Positions 10,820 through 11,981 of a DNA stretch of 11,981 nucleotides are shown here, piece by piece. The stretch spans positions 1 to 11,981 of the forward strand of contig CAJVPP010003321.1 in assembly GCA_910592005.1 (NCBI GenBank), written 5' to 3'. The position numbers and the translations under genes were made by a program. Every line of letters begins with the position of its first letter. Within the stretch, counting starts at the first letter, position 1. The DNA comes from Funneliformis mosseae (Eukaryota > Glomeromycota > Glomeromycetes > Glomerales > Glomeraceae). Below the pieces are notes generated by a model. The model was given only the letters and a program-made list of their open reading frames with translations, searched no databases and was not told the origin of the DNA.

Positions 10820-11804
10820 TTAGAATAAGCTCTACTATCTAAATCTATATTAACATTTTAGTAGATTATAATAGATTATAACGATTTATTGATTTTATAG
10901 TATTTTTATTAATTTTAGCTAATTTAGCAATATTATATTCTAATAAATATCAGATTTATTTTTATTCAATTGTTCAGGTGAAAACAGATTCATAATTTTT
11001 CCTCTGATATCATTATTCAGTTAAATTAGATTTGATTATCATGAACGTTTAAATTATAAAATTTGTATTACACATGAACTCCATAAATCCTTACTAGTTT
11101 TAAGATGATTTCAGGTATTAGTGAATTTTTATAAATCATGAGATGATCGACTAATCAGGTTTTGAAATTCTTTTCTTTGTCTAACAGAATTTGGAAAAAT
11201 GACTTTTTCTGAACGAATAGTAAAGAAAAAAAGGATAATTTTATATTTATATATATATAGATTAGTTTGCAGATCTCTCATGATTATATATATTATTTTA
11301 TTTATTTGATAAGCGCTCATACTGCATTTACAGATACACAGTTTAAAAAAAGAAAAAAGGCCTAATATAGGCAAAAATACTTTATTACATATATTTAAAA
11401 TACAGCTTGCAAGAAAATACTGTTTTTTTAATTGCTGAGTCAGAATAATATATCACCAGAGCATACTAGAATGAGATATAAGTCATAGTTTATCAGATAA
11501 CATTTATATTGAATAATAATCATAAAAACAGTTAAAAACAAAGCAAACTTTATTAATATATGCTTGAAAATTACATGTATAAGAAATGCTAGTTTTTCTA
11601 AGAAAATTCTAAATATCTTTTGGACTCTTTTCATTTTTTTTTTAAAATATCATAGTAAATAATTAGAATAAGTGATAAATTTGTTTATGCATAAGAATTA
11701 GCAATTATTTCATTGATTACATGTTATAATTGGATAATATATATATATATTAAATTGAATTCTTTCTTATAAAGCGTTCAAATTAAAATAGACAGCTTCA
11801 GTGA
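10820..11804. other. AT-rich DNA, no supported gene
   Basis: A minus-strand ATG at about 11028-11026 opens MNLFSPEQLNKNKSDIY before a stop and could be the start of the decayed gene to its left, but the link is not shown. Two longer minus-strand frames near 11129-11374 and 11440-11634 have only the Ile/Phe/Leu/Lys-rich composition expected of translated A/T DNA and no recognisable domain. Confidence 0.45.
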
Positions 11805-11981
11805 CAATCTCTAATTTTATTTACAAGTTTTCTAAACTTCAGAGTACAAAGAGTATCTTTTTTAAGTGTAACTTTGTTTGATGAAGGACTTGAAATACAT
11901 AATATTACACAAAAGAAGACATGGATGATGATGATCCAAAGGATGACATCGATCCCTAAGAAATCATATATGTCTTCTATG
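11805..11981 (+). other. Open frame running off the right edge, uncertain
   Basis: From just after a TGA near 11802, one plus-strand frame stays open for about 59 codons to the window end, including SVTLFDEGLEIHNITQKKTW. G+C rises here relative to the left flank. A second frame is open for about 30 codons over part of the same stretch. No ATG, splice site or domain decides between them. It may be the edge of a gene or of another decayed element. Confidence 0.2.
11914..11978. repeat. 9-bp inverted repeat at the window edge
   Basis: AGAAGACAT (11914-11922) is exactly complementary to ATGTCTTCT (11970-11978), with 47 bp between. The spacer has a GATGATGATGATCC stretch. It could be incidental or part of a transposon end. 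Confidence 0.5.

Noticed and set aside
11129..11374. Minus-strand 81-codon frame
   Set aside because: Composition is what translated A/T DNA gives and no motif is recognisable; frames of this length are expected by chance here.
11440..11634. Minus-strand 64-codon frame that looks like a membrane protein
   Set aside because: The hydrophobicity comes from TTT/ATT/TTA codons in A/T DNA. No homology, no conserved motif and no supporting context.

Overview
The window looks like nuclear DNA of an AT-rich fungus, most likely an arbuscular mycorrhizal (Glomeromycotina, Rhizophagus-like) genome. Three things point there: very high A+T outside genes, short introns (about 60-110 nt) with GT...TAG ends inside a recognisable eukaryotic gene, and a decayed hAT-type transposon. 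The organism call is inference from style and gene content, not from a marker gene. No rRNA, intact tRNA, CRISPR array or bacterial-type operon was seen.

Layout. 1-1060 is repeat-rich AT DNA: a 36-bp tandem repeat, a 107-bp unit present twice, and scattered copies of a short TTTACTTAGTAGAG-like motif. 1061-2130 is extremely AT-rich with no gene. 2131-2632 is a sharply bounded island of clearly higher GC with tRNA-like A and B boxes on the minus strand, possibly a SINE or other small mobile element. 2817-3925 (minus) is the C-terminal half of a dead hAT transposase. 3926-4640 is low-complexity DNA.

4853-6773 (plus) is the main gene: an eight-exon SIRT2/Hst2-type sirtuin of about 456 residues with all core catalytic and zinc motifs and a long charged tail. 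332 bp further on, 7106-7330 (plus) encodes a 74-residue protein that is essentially one Myb/SANT DNA-binding domain. Both genes are plausibly chromatin-related, but nothing in the sequence shows that they work together.

7991-8362 is a minisatellite that begins with a large imperfect palindrome built from inverted copies of the same unit. 9133-10819 (minus) is a patchwork of stop-free fragments that reads like a decayed coding sequence of a family I do not recognise. 11000-11981 is AT-rich with no convincing gene, apart from a weak open frame running off the right edge. I do not see a convincing new biological system. The most useful leads are the island at 2131-2632, the unrecognised decayed gene at 9133-10819 and the palindrome-minisatellite at 7991-8362.
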